A stretch of DNA of 64,000 nt from Amorphophallus konjac (GCA_022559845.1 CM040126.1:49966458-50030457); one strand, 5' to 3'; shown: positions 1 through 12,620, numbered from the stretch's first letter. Made by a program: numbers and translations. Notes: generated from the sequence alone by a model not told the origin.

Positions 1-742
1 AGTAAGGAAGAAATCAAGCCCAACCAAATGCAATCTATGTAGGATGTTTTTTTATCTTTTATCTTTATTTTATTTTTATTTTTATTTATTATTTATTATG
101 TACGTAAATGTGTCCGTCATGAAATAACGAATCATTCTAACTCCGAGGATCAAAGGACCCGAAACTGTACGTGTGCGTGCCGTCTGAGTGACTAGACAAT
201 GAGGGATATCGAGTCGAGACTCAGACCTCTTGTGCCGTAAAAGTCACGGCATTAATTACATCTCCATAGAAAGAAAATCTTTGATTAATCACAAGGAGAA
301 AAGACTATATAACTTAAAACTTGTACATGTTAGTGCATGCATAGAAATGTAGAATATATATATATATATACTTTTGTATTATTTTACGATGCAAACAATG
401 AATTATTCACAAAGAGACCCTATTAATTCGGCGAGGAGAAAGTCTTGCATTGCTCACAAATATTTCGTTACGACCTTTACGGCGTTACTTTTATTCTTAC
501 TATTGTTTATGTAGGCATTACATTATTATATTTTTTACTTGTTTCTTTTTGTTTGTTTCTTGTCTTTTCATATTTCATTATTCATTATTATTATTATTAT
601 CTATGTTTTTATGTTTTATGTTTTATTTTTTATTTTTTTATTGATATTATTTATAAATTATTACTATTTTGATGACGGAGTCACTTGATATATGAAAAAT
701 GAGGGAGAAAAGGGTGAAAACAGAAGGGGAAAAGAGGGAGGC

Positions 743-796
743 CGGATCACAGCGCCCAAGGGTGCCAGATCACAGCGCCCACGAGTGCCGGATCAC
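743..796. repeat. 23-bp tandem repeat
   Basis: GATCAC recurs at 745, 768 and 791, giving a 23-bp period. Each unit contains AGCGCCCA and ends in GTGCC. There are about 2.3 copies in non-coding sequence of unknown function. Confidence 0.7.
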
Positions 797-1440
797 CCCT
801 TTTCCCTTTTTTCTTTTGTGCACTTCCTTTTTATGACTCTTCTGTCATTTCATTTTTGTTTCATTTTCTTTCTTTCTTTTGTTATCATTATTATTATTAT
901 TTCATCGTTTATTTCTTTATTAGTCCAGGACCTTTGATAAAATTTCGACATCATCTCCCCATGTCTCAAAACATGTCAGGGAGGATGTAACGGGTACTCG
1001 TCCACAATAGTATGAGACGGTCCCTCAATTGACCGAATGCACACGAAGCGGCAACATTCATAGTAGCCCGCGGTGCCATATCCCCGAGGACTAGCCTACT
1101 AAGGGAACGGAATTGCGAGGACATGCATTCTGAACTCGACCGAAGACGTACTCTCTTAAACGCAGTGGTTCTACCTTCTTGATGATAAAACTGAAAACCC
1201 AAAGCTCGGGCCTCAAACAAGTGAATGATTTAGCATTTGAGACAGTGTTGGAATCTATTAACACTGATGTTGAAGACCCGAAAGTTCGTCCGGTCAGGGG
1301 ACACAGTGACACTCCATAACAGTGGGTGGCCATAGGGTGCCAGATTACAATGTGATAAAGGCATCATGGGTGCAGATCACCACGCGACAGAGGCATTAAG
1401 GGGGGATGTCAGATCAATCAATGGAAAAGTCACAAAGGGG

Positions 1441-1521
1441 GTGCCAGTTCACGTGGTGAAATAAGGAAAGATGGCACAGTGGTGGTGCTAGTTCACGTAG
1501 TGAAATGAGGGAAGATGGCAC
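1441..1521. repeat. Two tandem nested-hairpin units, 44-bp period
   Basis: The units at 1441-1477 and 1485-1521 each start GTGCCA or GTGCTA and end TGGCAC, forming an outer stem. Inside each is a second palindrome, TTCAC-GTG-GTGAA or TTCAC-GTA-GTGAA. The first unit contains the G-box core CACGTG. Less regular relatives lie at about 1335-1440 and 1529-1545. This resembles the hairpin arrays seen in other LTRs of this window. Confidence 0.6.
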
Positions 1522-2714
1522 AGTGATGGTGCCGGCTGATCTTCTGGGAGAGAGGAAAACAGGGGAGTAAAGATAGTGCATGGGGTATTAAACCACACGA
1601 TGGCTGCAACGGCAGGCTTGGCGTTGCTGAGTACCTGCAAGGCGTTGGCTCACTCGATAGGAGAAAACACTAAGGGAATAGTGGCAGTGTCATATCAAAT
1701 CAAAGGAAAATAGAGTGTCGGCATTTCTTTGGCAGAACAGTGTTGTAAGAGGCAAAAAGAAGCCAAGATGAAATGTGTGGGCAATAATGCCCAGCTTATT
1801 GGTAAATTTCCCCTACCTAATGCCAGTCTGTGGGGAGGGAACGAGGACGTACTATGGGATCGAGAGGAAAGAGTAGAGGGGCGATGCGGCGTGCTGATTA
1901 CGGTAAAACGGTTAAAGCGGTTTCCTTAACTTGGGGTCCTGTCCATGGAACACGACAAACTCCAAGCCTACATATCTATGAGAGAGAATAAGGCCTTCCT
2001 CCTGAAACCTCGTATCATGCTCCCCCCCCCCTTTCACATGATGCTAAGTCAAACCAACATTAGACGGAGAAAGCAAAATCACATGACAGCATAGGGAAAT
2101 GCAAATAATGGGAGAGGGGAGGGGAAACGATCACTGAGATAAAAAAACACAATCTCCACAGATCTGGAATCATTCACGTTTCTTTATTTTCATTTTTCGA
2201 ATACATAAGAGGGGGGTACAATAAAAAAAGAAAAAAAAAGAAACGCAAGAGGGATCAATGGCAACTTGGGCTCCCTTCTTCCCTTTCTCACCTCACTCTT
2301 CTCTCCTTTTCTCTGCCTCTCCTCTTCCTTTCGCTAGCTCCCTCTTTTTCTTCTTCTCGTCTTTCTTCTTTCTCTTCATGTGTGTCCCTTTTCTTCTCCA
2401 GCGTATCCCCTTAATTATATAGTGGTGCAAATGGGTGAAACGGCGGCTAGACAACCGAATGGTGTGACTTTAAGGGCCGTCGGATTGTTGTGCCTCTGTG
2501 ATTTGATGATAGCAAACACTATGAGTCAACATGTGTTTGCATGAAAGATTGAATGAGAGATTGAATGTTTATGCATCACTAGTATAATTGTTGTATGCAT
2601 CACGAGTTTGATGAGAAATTTCATGGGTATGCTTGTGCATGCATCACACTGATTAAGGTAAGTACAACCTTGTTCATTCAGTAGAGAGTCGTGCATGTTT
2701 TTGTGCGTGTAAGG

Positions 2715-3110
2715 GTCAGTGCATATTTGGTGTTAGTCTAAGTCGGTGCAACTTTTGCTGCAAGCACAAGTTGATGCATTTTGCTGTAGCTCAAGTCGAT
2801 GCATACTTTGCATTGGGCAGATCACGACGGTGCAAACCTTGCTTTGAGCATATACGTCTTAGCACACTTAGAGTCCGTGCAAGTTTTGTCTTGCAGCATA
2901 TCTCCAAGTCAGTGCATATTTGGTGTTAGTCTAAGTCGGTGCAGCTTTTGCTGCAAGCACAAGTTGATGCATTTTGCTGTAGCTCAAGTCGATGCATACT
3001 TTGTATTGGGCAGATCACGACGGTGCAAACCTTGCTTTGAGCATATACGTCATAGCACACTTAGAGTCCGTGCAAGTTTTGTCTTGCAGCATATCTCCAA
3101 GTTAGTGCAT
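2715..3110 (+). repeat. 193-bp direct repeats in the Sirevirus LTR
   Basis: GTCAGT followed by GCATAT recurs at 2715 and 2908, with a partial third start at 3101, giving a 193-bp period. Each unit contains several AGTC(C/G)GTGCA-like motifs. They lie upstream of the TATA box, so they could act as promoter repeats. The 3' LTR copy carries the same array from about 19580. Confidence 0.8.
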
Positions 3111-3301
3111 ATCTAGGCTCATGCATGTTCAAGGGACATAGTCGGTGCAATGCACTGTAGCACACTTAGGTTAAGTCATTGCATATTTTATTTTGCGCAT
3201 GCATATTAGTCTGTGCATCATTCATCCATTAGCTCAGCTCGCAGCTAAGTCAGTGCAATCCGTGTTCATTCTGCATACACAAAGTCTGTACATTCTTTGA
3301 C

Positions 3302-3540
3302 GGCATGTCTGTGCATCTTTTGTACCATGCACTCAAAGTCTGTATGTTCTTTAGTGGCATATCTGTGCATCGTTTGTACATTGCACGCAAAGTCTGTACA
3401 TTCTTCGACGGCATGTCTGTGCATCTTTTGTACTATGCACTCAAAGTATGTACATTCTTCGGTGGCATATCTGTGCATCGCTTGTACATTACACGCAAAG
3501 TCTGTACATTCTTTGGTGGCATGTCTGTGCAACTTTTGTT
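3302..3540 (+). repeat. 54-bp tandem repeats with 108-bp higher order
   Basis: GGCAT recurs at 3302, 3356, 3410, 3464 and 3518, an exact 54-bp spacing. Units alternate between two variants (GGCATGTCTGTGCATC and GGCATATCTGTGCATC), giving a 108-bp higher-order period. Because 54 is divisible by three, several frames stay open. I regard those reading frames as non-coding. Confidence 0.85.
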
Positions 3541-3851
3541 CCATACATACGTAAAGTTCGTGCATTTGAATATTAAGTCTACACATGGTTGCCTTGAAGA
3601 CTTAGCAAGTCTATACATTCTCGAACCAACTCTGTGCATCTTTCTACTATCCTCATATTGATTTTAACTGATATTAAGTCTGACCTTTGCAAGATATTTG
3701 CTCGAGGAGTTTAAGAAGGGCACGTGATCCAAGAATGGAGGATGTGTCAGGATCGTGACACGTGTAAAGCAGTGAGCTGAAATGCTGCCACGTGGTCAAG
3801 GCGCTAGGGCGGGAATTCGTGGAGAACACACGCCCACCTATCTGCTACTGC

Positions 3852-3859
3852 TATAAAAA
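3852..3859 (+). promoter_or_regulatory. TATA box of the 5' Sirevirus LTR
   Basis: TATAAAAA lies 1366 bp into the LTR, after the repeat arrays and before a purine-rich leader. The matching site in the 3' LTR is at 51078-51085. Confidence 0.6.
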
Positions 3860-4798
3860 GAAGACTTCTCCATCTGGAGAAGATGATCGTGTGTGTGAGG
3901 ATTGAAAAATACCTTAGAAGAGCAGAAGCAAAAAGAGCCTGCACGATCCAGAGAGAAGAGAAAGAGGAGAAGGAGAGAGAAAAAGAGAGAGAGAGTAGCA
4001 GAGAAGAAAAGAAATGAAGAAGAAGAAGAAAGATAAAGAGAGAGATAGAGAGTTAGAGGAGAAGAAGAGAAGCTTCATCAGAAGATCTGTCCCTACTGGA
4101 ATCTGGATCATATCCAATCCAGTCAGCTCCATGGGAGCCACATCTGTGTTGATGTCATTTACAGCTTTCAGTTGCTGTGTTTTCTTGTCTCTTATTTTTC
4201 TTTTGAACCTTTATTCAAGCTGTTAGTCAGCGGAGCAAGTTGTGTTGCTTAGCGGTTGTAGAGGAGGATTCCTCTGGTCGGCTAAGCTGTATTGCCCAGT
4301 GGGTCAAGCTGTTAGGCAGCGGATGGCTAAGCTGTACTGCCCAGCGGAAGCAAGTTGTAATGCTCAGCAGTTGTAGGCAAGCTGTGAGGCTCAGCGGTTT
4401 AAGCTGTGTTTCAGCGGAATCCACACTCTGATTTGAGTGTGGGGTGGACGTAGGTCTGGAGGACCGAACCACCTAAAAAATCTCTTGTCTCCGTGGTTTG
4501 ATTTCTTATGTGATTGTCGCTAGATGAATGGCTAGGAGCGTTTCAAGTGAGTATTCTGTCTGAATGCTTTAAGGCACACGCTGTTCTTATTTGACTCTGT
4601 CTACGGACTAGACTTGGTTAGATGTCTACATTTTAGTAGTCCAATTGATTGATCAAGTGCTTCTTTGAATCTCTTATTTGGAAGAGCTCAATTGATTTCT
4701 ATTCCGTAACTCTGATTGCTTTAAGTATTAATTGGGTGAAGTTTTAAAGGGGAGATTCATTCACCTCCCTCTGAATCCGGGTCTAGCACCCCATCAAT

Positions 4799-4810
4799 TG
4801 GTATCAGAGC
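4799..4810 (+). other. Primer-binding site (tRNA-iMet type)
   Basis: TGGTATCAGAGC begins two bases after the LTR end. It is the usual complement of the 3' end of plant initiator tRNA-Met used by Ty1/copia and many Ty3/gypsy elements. Confidence 0.9.
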
Positions 4811-4958
4811 GGATCTCTGACTTCCCAGATCCAACGATCTGCAGAGGATCCTGTTATCCCTTGGTGTATTCTCTTGTTGTTGCGGACTGCTGGTTTTAGG
4901 TGCTTCGTAGATTGTGCTGAGTTTATTGTTTAAACTGTGCTTGATAAGCGTTTGACAA

Positions 4959-4966
4959 ATGGCTTT
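4959..4966 (+). pseudogene. Start of Sirevirus gag, cut after eight bases
   Basis: The ATG at 4959-4961 opens the Gag frame about 160 bp after the primer site. The frame is interrupted at 4966 by element A. It resumes at the second TSD copy (14920) in the same reading frame, which supports both the start and the insertion boundaries. Confidence 0.75.
4962..4966. repeat. Left TSD of element A (GCTTT)
   Basis: GCTTT immediately precedes the TGATGCGGG end of element A and is repeated exactly at 14920-14924. Confidence 0.92.
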
Positions 4967-7244
4967 TGATGCGGGACGGACACGGGGACCGACTCTACGG
5001 GGTATGGACCTCGGGCTCTAGATATGGACGCGACCAGCAACACACACCAGGGAGACACTAAGCCCAACACTACGAGCTCCTAGTGGCGAAACGTCGCTAA
5101 CAGAAGTGGAAGCTCACTCGTCGTCCCAAGCGAGGGAAAACATGGACCGTGCGCGGTTAAGGAACCGGCGGAGGTCAAGGGTAGTCCGACTCAACTTCGG
5201 ACTCGGATCGAGTCGCGGGACGGGTCACTCTCACTCTCACAGCGGTGACATGAACACACGGGCTAGTACCTATCGCTCTCGGCAGCGGCAAAAGACCATA
5301 TACTAAACTAGCAAGCGAATGCCGAGAAGTTAAGACCGTACCTCCACGCACCCGGCGTGGCGAAGACAACCCCGGCCGAATTACGGATCCCCGGTTAAAC
5401 AATTTTACAACAGTACAATGATTTGACCCACTCCACGCAGGGAGGTAAAAGGTCACATGTGGGGTCCGGGAATCACGCAAATCAGGTTGACGGGCAGCAT
5501 CTTGATGTCGCCCGGCGGTGCCGAACTCCGCGTTTTCGTGCTTTCCGAACGGCGGGTTCTGCGGGCCCGTGGGGCCCACGGGTGGCGCTGGCCTCCGGAT
5601 CTGCAGGAGTGGGACCCACTGTGATGGGGACCCCTGGTGACGCGCCTCCACGGACGGCGGTCGGCCAGAAACACCGATCGGTGGCCGATCGGCTCCGATT
5701 CCCACGTTGTGAAGTTGCTGCCCACGGATTTTTTGTTGCTGTTTTCAGGCGCGCGCTCTGGCGAAAACGGCCGCTGCGATCAGCTCCGTCGTTGGAATGC
5801 AACGAAACCAGCGCCTTTGGAAAGGCGATTCAAAATACTTCAATCCAGAGCCAGTGGGATCTTCTGAACCTGTGCGGACCTCGGTTTTAACTATTTTTCA
5901 ATTCTCTGCTCCACTGCTCCCAAAATCTCAGATCAGCATATCAGTTTCCTATAAATGGCCGTTGACCGCCTACGTACAGTTGGATTCAGAATTTGAGCTC
6001 TTCTTTGAAGTTGTAGGGAATCAAACCACGGAATTGAAAATATTTTGGGAATTTGATTTGGAGGTGGTGGCGATTTGTTATGATTTTTGGGGTGACTATT
6101 GGTCGGATCTGGGAACAGGTGGACAGAACTGTAGATGGGTCTGAGAATGATTTTTAGAAAATATGAGATGGCGAATCAAAAAGTGAGAAAAATTGTGGAT
6201 GAAGGGGTGGATGGATGGAATCCCCAGTAAAATTGGGCGAACTAAGAAAAATCAAAAAGTGGATCTAAGACATGAAACTTAGGACGGAGATGAACCTAGA
6301 CAGAACTCAGGCAGAACCGAAACAGAAGAGTGGACGAAAATCAAAAATTAGGAAACGTGATCTGAATGCTGGCCTGATTTTTGTGGGTGGAGAGGAACAT
6401 CCCAGGAACAACTCCTCCAAATGTGGTAGCCAAATGAGCTCGGGGAAGACCTGTGAATTTCGAACAAGCTGCTGTGGTACTGCGCGGGCAGAACTCCATT
6501 GATGGCAATGGCGGTGCGGTGGCGGCTCGTGGCGGCGGCGACCGGAACTGATAGGGTGGAGTCTCACCACCTAAAGGAAGCCTTCACAGCTTCAAGGGGA
6601 AGAGGGAGAGGAGAAGGGGGCGGCCTAGGCCATGCTCCAACAAATTTCACAATTCTTATGGCATTAATTCATGAAAATGGGAAAATACAAGCATATATAG
6701 GTCACCCATCTAATCCATCCTCCACCGTTGGATCTAGGGGTGTGAGGTGGAGGGCTGGGATGGCATGTGACCATTCCACAAAAATTAAAATAAAAAATAA
6801 GGGGAAGGGGGCGCCCTATTGACTTTGGTGGCAAGGGGGGGACAAGTTGGTAGCCACCTTGGACTTTGAAGTCCACTTGTCTCCCATGTGCCTTTTACCA
6901 TTCAAACTTCTAGATGCCTCCATTTGACATGTTGACTGACCCCACATGGGGCCCATGGGCTGAGGTGGATCAATGGGAGGGGCATGGGGGTCCCGTGGGG
7001 CCTAGGGGTCCCATTTTGCAAATAAGCCCCTCGTACACTGATAATTACATACCGAATACAATGAAATAAACACAAATTACACACACATAAAGGCTAACTA
7101 AATATGATAAATGGGGAGGCTCAAGGTGGAGTCTCCAGGCTGTCTCCGAGCCAGATGGACGCTGAGGTGGCTCGAGTCGTGCTCCGTGTGCGGTACCGGC
7201 GGCTCGGCATGTCGCGCCGCTCAACTGCTCGGGTGTCCGCACCA
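4967..7244 (-). repeat. 3' LTR of element A
   Basis: On the plus strand it begins TGATGCGGGACGG and ends GTCCGCACCA. It is 2278 bp and matches 12636-14919. In element orientation this is the 3' LTR, next to the polypurine tract. The last 41 codons of the polyprotein lie inside it. A TATATA at 6694-6699 (minus) is a candidate promoter. Confidence 0.93.
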
Positions 7245-10200
7245 ATTCTCCCCGGGTGGGAGAAACTCGACCCTGTCGAGTAAGGGTCTGCATCGCGCCT
7301 GTATCGCTCCAGATGGTCCGGATCGATCCGCTGCAACTCGCCATGTGTGATCCAGGTGTCCTCAGTAGCGGGCCGTCCTCTCCATCGCACTAGGTAGCGC
7401 GTGTAAGATCCACTCCTGGTAACTGTCACTTGCTCGTCCAGTATACGATCTATATGCTCACGCTGCCGTGAAAAAGGGGCTGGAGGTGGAAGTAGACACT
7501 CAGGTGTGGGATCACTCTCAAGGGGAGGAGATGGCTCAAAAGACTCACTAGGGATCACCGCTGGGTCCCTATATGCAACAAGATCCGATACATTGAAGGT
7601 AGAGCTTATACCATATTCCTCGGGCAGGTCCACAACATACGCATTGGATCCAATGCGTTTCAACACTCTAAAGGGACCGGCTCCACGAGCTTGCAACTTC
7701 TTAACGGTTCCAGAGGGAAACCGTTCAGGTCTTACCCTGATCATGACGTATTCGCCCTCGTGGAACTCTCGGTGGTGTCGGTGGGCATCGGCTAACTCCT
7801 TGTACCGTGCATTGCTGGCCTCAATGTGACGACGGATGTCGTCATGCAAATTCCTAACATGCCTAGCAAACGACTCGGCCGACTCCGACACTCTAGCATT
7901 GATAGGCATGGGGACAAGGTCAACGGGTTTCCTAGGCCTGCGACCTGTGAAAATCTCAAATGGACTCATGCCGGTAGACCTATTCACCGAATCATTGTAT
8001 GCAAACTCAGCCATGGGTAAAATGAGATCCCAATCCCCAATGCGGTCCCTGACTAGACACCTCAAAAGATCTCCCAGGCTCCTATTGACTACCTCAGTCT
8101 AGCCATCTGTCTGGGGATGATATGCAGTAGAAAACTTGAGGTGAGTACCCATCATATGCCATAGTGTCTTCCAAAAATAGGAAGTGAATCTAACATCACG
8201 GTCAGACACTATAGTGCGAGGCAACCCGAACTTGTACACCACATGAGTAAGGAATAGGCGGGCTACCCTAGAAGCATCCGAAGTCTTCGAGCAAGGGATA
8301 AAGAGGGCCATCTTCGAGAAACGTTCAACCACCACATAGACCGAATCATGCTTCATAGAGGTACGCGGCAATCCCAAAACAAAGTCCATACTAACATCTT
8401 GCCGCGGGGCATCAGGCACGGGTAGAGGCGTATAAAGGCCCGAGCTTTGCTTCTTCATCTTGGCCGTAGCACATGTACGGCACTGAGCCACGATGTTAGC
8501 AACATCGCGCTTCAAGTTCGGCCAATAAAATCGATGCTCCACTGCCTCAATAGTCTTGTTCCGACCAAAGTGGCCGGCTAGACCTCCCGCATGTAGTTCC
8601 CACACTAAGAAATCTCGAACCGAAGTTCGGGGAACACATAGCCTGCTACCTCGAAAGAGGTAACCCTCCTGAAGCACATACTCATCAAGGTCTCTCGAGG
8701 GTCCGGCCTGGAGATTGGTAAAAATCTGACCGAAGTCAGGACAATCAACATAGGCCTCCTTCATCTTCTCTAACCCTATGACCTCGGCACTCATGGTGGT
8801 AAGCAAACATGCTCGCCGACTCAAGGCATCAGCCACCTTGTTCTCCACTCCAGCCTTATGTTTAAGCACAAAGGTGAACTGCTGGAGATACTCGACCCAA
8901 CGACTATGACGCGAGTTAAGCTTCTTTTGCGAATGGAGGTATCTCAATGCCTCGTGGTCGGAGTATAGGACAAACTCCTGATGTAAAAGATAGTGCCTCC
9001 AATGCCTAAGAGCCTGAACAACTGCGTAGAATTCTTTATCATACGTGGAATATCGCAGTTTCACGTCATTCAGCTTCTCGCTGAAATATGCGATCGGGTG
9101 GGACTCCTGACTCAAAACTCCTCCAATCCCAACACCCGACGCATCACAAGAGACCTCAAACACCTTCGAGAAATCAAGCAATCGAAGGATAGGTGTCTGG
9201 GTCATGCGCTCCTTGATATCCTTGAAGGCGGCAGATGCGGCCTTCGTCCATACAAATGTGCCCTTTCGGATACAATCCGTGATAGGGGCAGTGGCGGAGC
9301 TAAACCCGCAGATGAAGCGACGATAGAACGTCGCAAGGCCATGAAAGCTGCGGACATCATGAACGGTACGGGGTTCCGGCCACTCAACAATGGCCCGGAC
9401 CTTCTCCGGATCGACGGAGACCCCCGTACTAGACACAATGAAACCCAAGAAGGTAAGCTGAGGTGTCATGAAGGCACACTTCTGTGGGTTCGCAAATAGC
9501 TGCTCTCGTCGAAGAAGTAGACAGACCTGCCGAAGGTGGTCTAAGTGGTCCCCCGTGGTGCGACTATAGATCAGGATATCATCAAAATACACCACTACAA
9601 AGACTCCAATGAAAGGTCGGAGGACCTGAGTCATGAGTCGCATGAAAGTGCTAGGGACATTGGTCAACCCAAAAGGCATGACCAACCACTCATATAGACC
9701 GTCCTTGGTCTTAAAGACAGTCTTCCACTCATCACCTGGCCTAATCCTCACCTGATGGTAGCCACTCTTAAGATCGATCTTCGAAAAGATAGTGGCACCT
9801 GCCATCATGTCTAGCATGTCATCAAGGCGGGGAATAGGGAACCTGTACTTCACGGTGATTTTGTTGATGGCACGACTATCAATGCACATTCTCCACGTGC
9901 CATCCTTCTTCGGGGCGAGTAATGCGGGTACAGCACATGGACTCATGCTGTCCCGAACAGACCCTCTCTGCACTAACTCATCGACCTGCCGTTTAAGCTC
10001 GGCATGCTCCGTGGGACTCATGCGATAATGAGGAAGGTTGGGCAAAGAAGAGCCCGGAACAAGGTCGATGGCATGTTGAATATCCCGCATAGGTGGGAGT
10101 CCCTCGGGAAGCTCATCGGGAAAGACATCAGCATACTCCTGCAGAATGGGAACAACCTCGGGTGGGAGCTCACCCTCGGAGTCCCGCTCCACCTCTCGGA

Positions 10201-12319
10201 CCGTAATGGCAAACACCGGACAGCCCTGACTAAGCTCCTGCTCCATTTCCCGGGAGCTAATCATCATCAATCTCCTCGTCGAGGGCTCTCCTGGGCCAGA
10301 GGTAACGGTCATAGCCCGAGCTGGGGATGGGGTACTAGGCCCGGGAACGGAAGGCTTCGGAGTACTAGGGCCAGTAGGACCCCTGACTGATGGGCTCCTG
10401 GGCCGAACGGGTTGGAGGGTGACCCGCTGGCCAGCGTGGTCGAAGGTACAGGTGTTCGACCGGCCATGGAGTGTGGCATCCCGGTCAAATAACCACGGCC
10501 TACCAAGAATGATACTGCCCACTTCCATGGGGAGAACATCACACCAGATCTCGTCACGGTAGGAGTGGAGCTGTAGCGGGACCAAGCACCGCAACCTGAC
10601 CGAAATGGAAGTGGTATCCACCCATGATACCTGATAGGGACAAGGATGGTCTACGGATGTGAGACCAAGACGGGCGACAGCGTTCGTGGAGATTGCATTG
10701 ATACAACTCCCGCTATCGATGACCACCTTGCAAATTTGCTTTCCCAGCCTACAGAATACATGAAGGATAGTAGTCCGTCGCCAGTCATCACTGACCTGTG
10801 GCTGGGTGAGGATACATCTGACGACCCCCACGTGGGTATCGTCCGAATGCTAGGCATCCTGGGCCTCACCTCCCATCTCATAGTACTCGTCAGCTAGCTC
10901 TTCATCTATCTCATAGCTGACTAACTCGAGGCCCGTAGGGGTGGTATCCTCGGCCTGTGTGTCCCCAATGTGAAGAGATGGGCGGGTGGGACACTGGTTG
11001 GCGAAATGGCCAAACCCATTGCAGTGATAACACTGCTGCCGTGATCCACTAGGCTCCCCAATCATAGGTCATTTACCTTTATCCTCCCGACGGATAGGAG
11101 GCGTAGGCAACAAAGGACGTGCAGGAGGCGCGGGTGCCGGTGGACGGGTTATGGGTGGGGCCGTAAGATGCTGGGGGCGAGGAAGGTCCCTCGGGGGTGG
11201 AGGATGGGGCCTAGGAGCAAACGGCTCGGGACGAGCGGGCTCCTGAGTTTGAGCCATGGGGGCCCTCGGATACGTGCCAGAAGAGCCACGGGGCTCGACA
11301 CTACGAAGGGGAAAAGAGCCCAACCGGTGGGGTGACTCGAACTCGGCCTCGAACTGCTCCAATTCGAGAGCAATCTGATACGCCTGCTCCAAAGTGGTCG
11401 CATTGCGGCGAAAGAGTTCATATTGATAATTGGGCCGCAGACCTCTTCGAAAGCGGGATATCGTCATGGTGCTCTCTTCCGTGACCCCACACCGTAAGTA
11501 ATACTCATCGAACTCGGCGGTGTACTCGGTCACGGATCGGTTCCCTTGGGAGATGCTCTGCCATTTGTCTATAAGACGCTGGCGATATGAGGCGGGAAGG
11601 TACTTCTCCCTCAATTTGATTTTCATATCATCCCAAGTACCGATTTGGGGTTGACGTCGCTGGTTGAGCAGGCTCTCCACATTGATCCAATAAGTTTGGG
11701 CCTGCCCTTGCAGCTTCATCTTTGCGTATCGGACTCTTCGGTGGTCCGTCATCTCAAACCACTCGAAGTACCGGTCCATGCCGGCCTCCCAATCTAAATA
11801 CAACATAGGGTCCAAGGACCCGCTAAAAGTGGGAGGGTCCGCACGCACACCCCTAAGAATGCGGTCGTCATCCTCGTCATCACAATTCCGTCGTTGATGA
11901 CGACGACCGTTACCCCCCTGATCATTGTCGGAAGCATAATCATCCACTATAGGCGCCTGTTGCCTCCCGACATCCTCCACCTGAGCCCTTGGCACAGCGG
12001 GTTGCTGCACCGGCTCTTGTTGGCCGTTCATTGGCGCGGGTTGCGCCGCTACTGGGCCTCTCTCTAGGACGGCAATTCTCCCAACTAGACCCTGGATGGA
12101 CTGATCCGAAGACTCGGCCCGATCCTCGAGGGCTTTCATCCGCCCTTTTAGACGCGGTCCTATGCCATCCATACGCGTACTAAGACCATCCATACGCGTG
12201 TCAAGACGTTCCATAATGGCTCGGAACATCTCGGCCGTCGAGGACTCATCGGAGCTACGGGCCCGAGAATCCGCCATAGGTGGTGGTGGCGAGTATTGGG
12301 TACCTCGACGGGTGGGCAT
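7121..12319 (-). pseudogene. gag-pol polyprotein of element A, three in-frame stops
   Basis: A single minus-strand frame of about 1730 codons starts at the ATG at 12319, or possibly at the later Met of MADSRAR. It covers Gag (to ~11070), a CCHC knuckle (CYHCNGFGHFANQC, about 11000-11045) and an aspartic protease with VIDSG (near 10717). RT follows with YFDDIL (9572-9589), then RNase H with CDASG (near 9140). The integrase has an HHCC finger (about 8600-8460) and a DDE core. The C-terminal chromodomain has YLVRWRGRPATEDTWI (about 7400-7340). Stops interrupt the frame at 11071-11069 (TGA), 10852-10850 (TAG) and 8101-8099 (TAG), with no frameshift. All three fit C-to-T changes. The catalytic motifs remain readable, so inactivation is probably recent. 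Confidence 0.93.
7245..7262 (-). other. Polypurine tract of element A
   Basis: On the minus strand the tract reads CACCCGGGGAGAAT directly before the 3' LTR start. It lies inside the open polyprotein frame and encodes residues such as HPGR. Confidence 0.75.
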
Positions 12320-12620
12320 GCAACTAACACACGACCTAGAAGACACCGACTAATGCAAACACACACTAAATGATGCACTTAGACCTAAACCAATATCCGG
12401 TACGGGGCGGAGTTAATCAATCCGAAGATCACTCCCGCAAGTGTGTGACCTCCCGATAGGCGTAGCCTAACGTTCGGACAACACCTTTTAATATACCGAG
12501 CTATTGGGTGAAATGCAATTTGAAAACACCTTTTTTTGTTGTTTTGAAAATAAGGATGATCCTAGACTCGACTTAGACCATGATGCATGACTTATGCAAC
12601 GACTACCCTAGACTCGACTT
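12320..12620 (-). other. 5' leader of element A
   Basis: This is untranslated sequence between the primer site and the gag start. It contains no other gene that I can support. Confidence 0.6.

Larger units (their letters stand above)
1..2485. other. Degenerate non-coding region, probable old LTR remnant
   Basis: I find no convincing coding sequence here. The first ~950 bases are AT-rich with simple repeats (TA run near 356-371; TTA/ATT runs near 583-600 and 883-900). Two short repeat clusters follow, described separately. The stretch 2160-2480 reads on the minus strand like an LTR promoter and leader: a TATA-like run near 2415, a long purine-rich stretch, then an AATAAA-like signal. I infer an old minus-strand LTR, but no boundary or TSD can be seen. 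The region ends where the Sirevirus LTR begins. Confidence 0.4.
2486..4796 (+). repeat. 5' LTR of the Sirevirus-type element
   Basis: The LTR is 2311 bp, starting TGTTGTGCC and ending CCCATCA, directly before the primer-binding site. The same sequence recurs at 19351-20173 plus 50540-52037 (about 2321 bp in total). The upstream half is packed with repeats carrying a GTGCA core. A TATA box at 3852 marks the probable promoter. The downstream part is purine-rich (3950-4080) and then carries AGCTGT-type short repeats (4220-4420). Confidence 0.92.

Noticed and set aside
3266..3661. Several overlapping reading frames of 68-118 codons on both strands (also near 50477-50897)
   Set aside because: They follow the 54-bp tandem repeat, whose length is divisible by three. 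The repeated CTLHAKSVHS-type pattern is a by-product of the repeat inside an LTR.
5423..5890. 155-codon frame in the element A LTR, with a copy at 13093-13560
   Set aside because: Both lie in LTR DNA. Similarity only reflects LTR identity, other frames there are equally open because the DNA is GC-rich, and no domain is visible.
8993..9499. 168-codon plus-strand frame opposite element A RT/RNase H
   Set aside because: Shadow of the real minus-strand polyprotein, which carries the conserved motifs.
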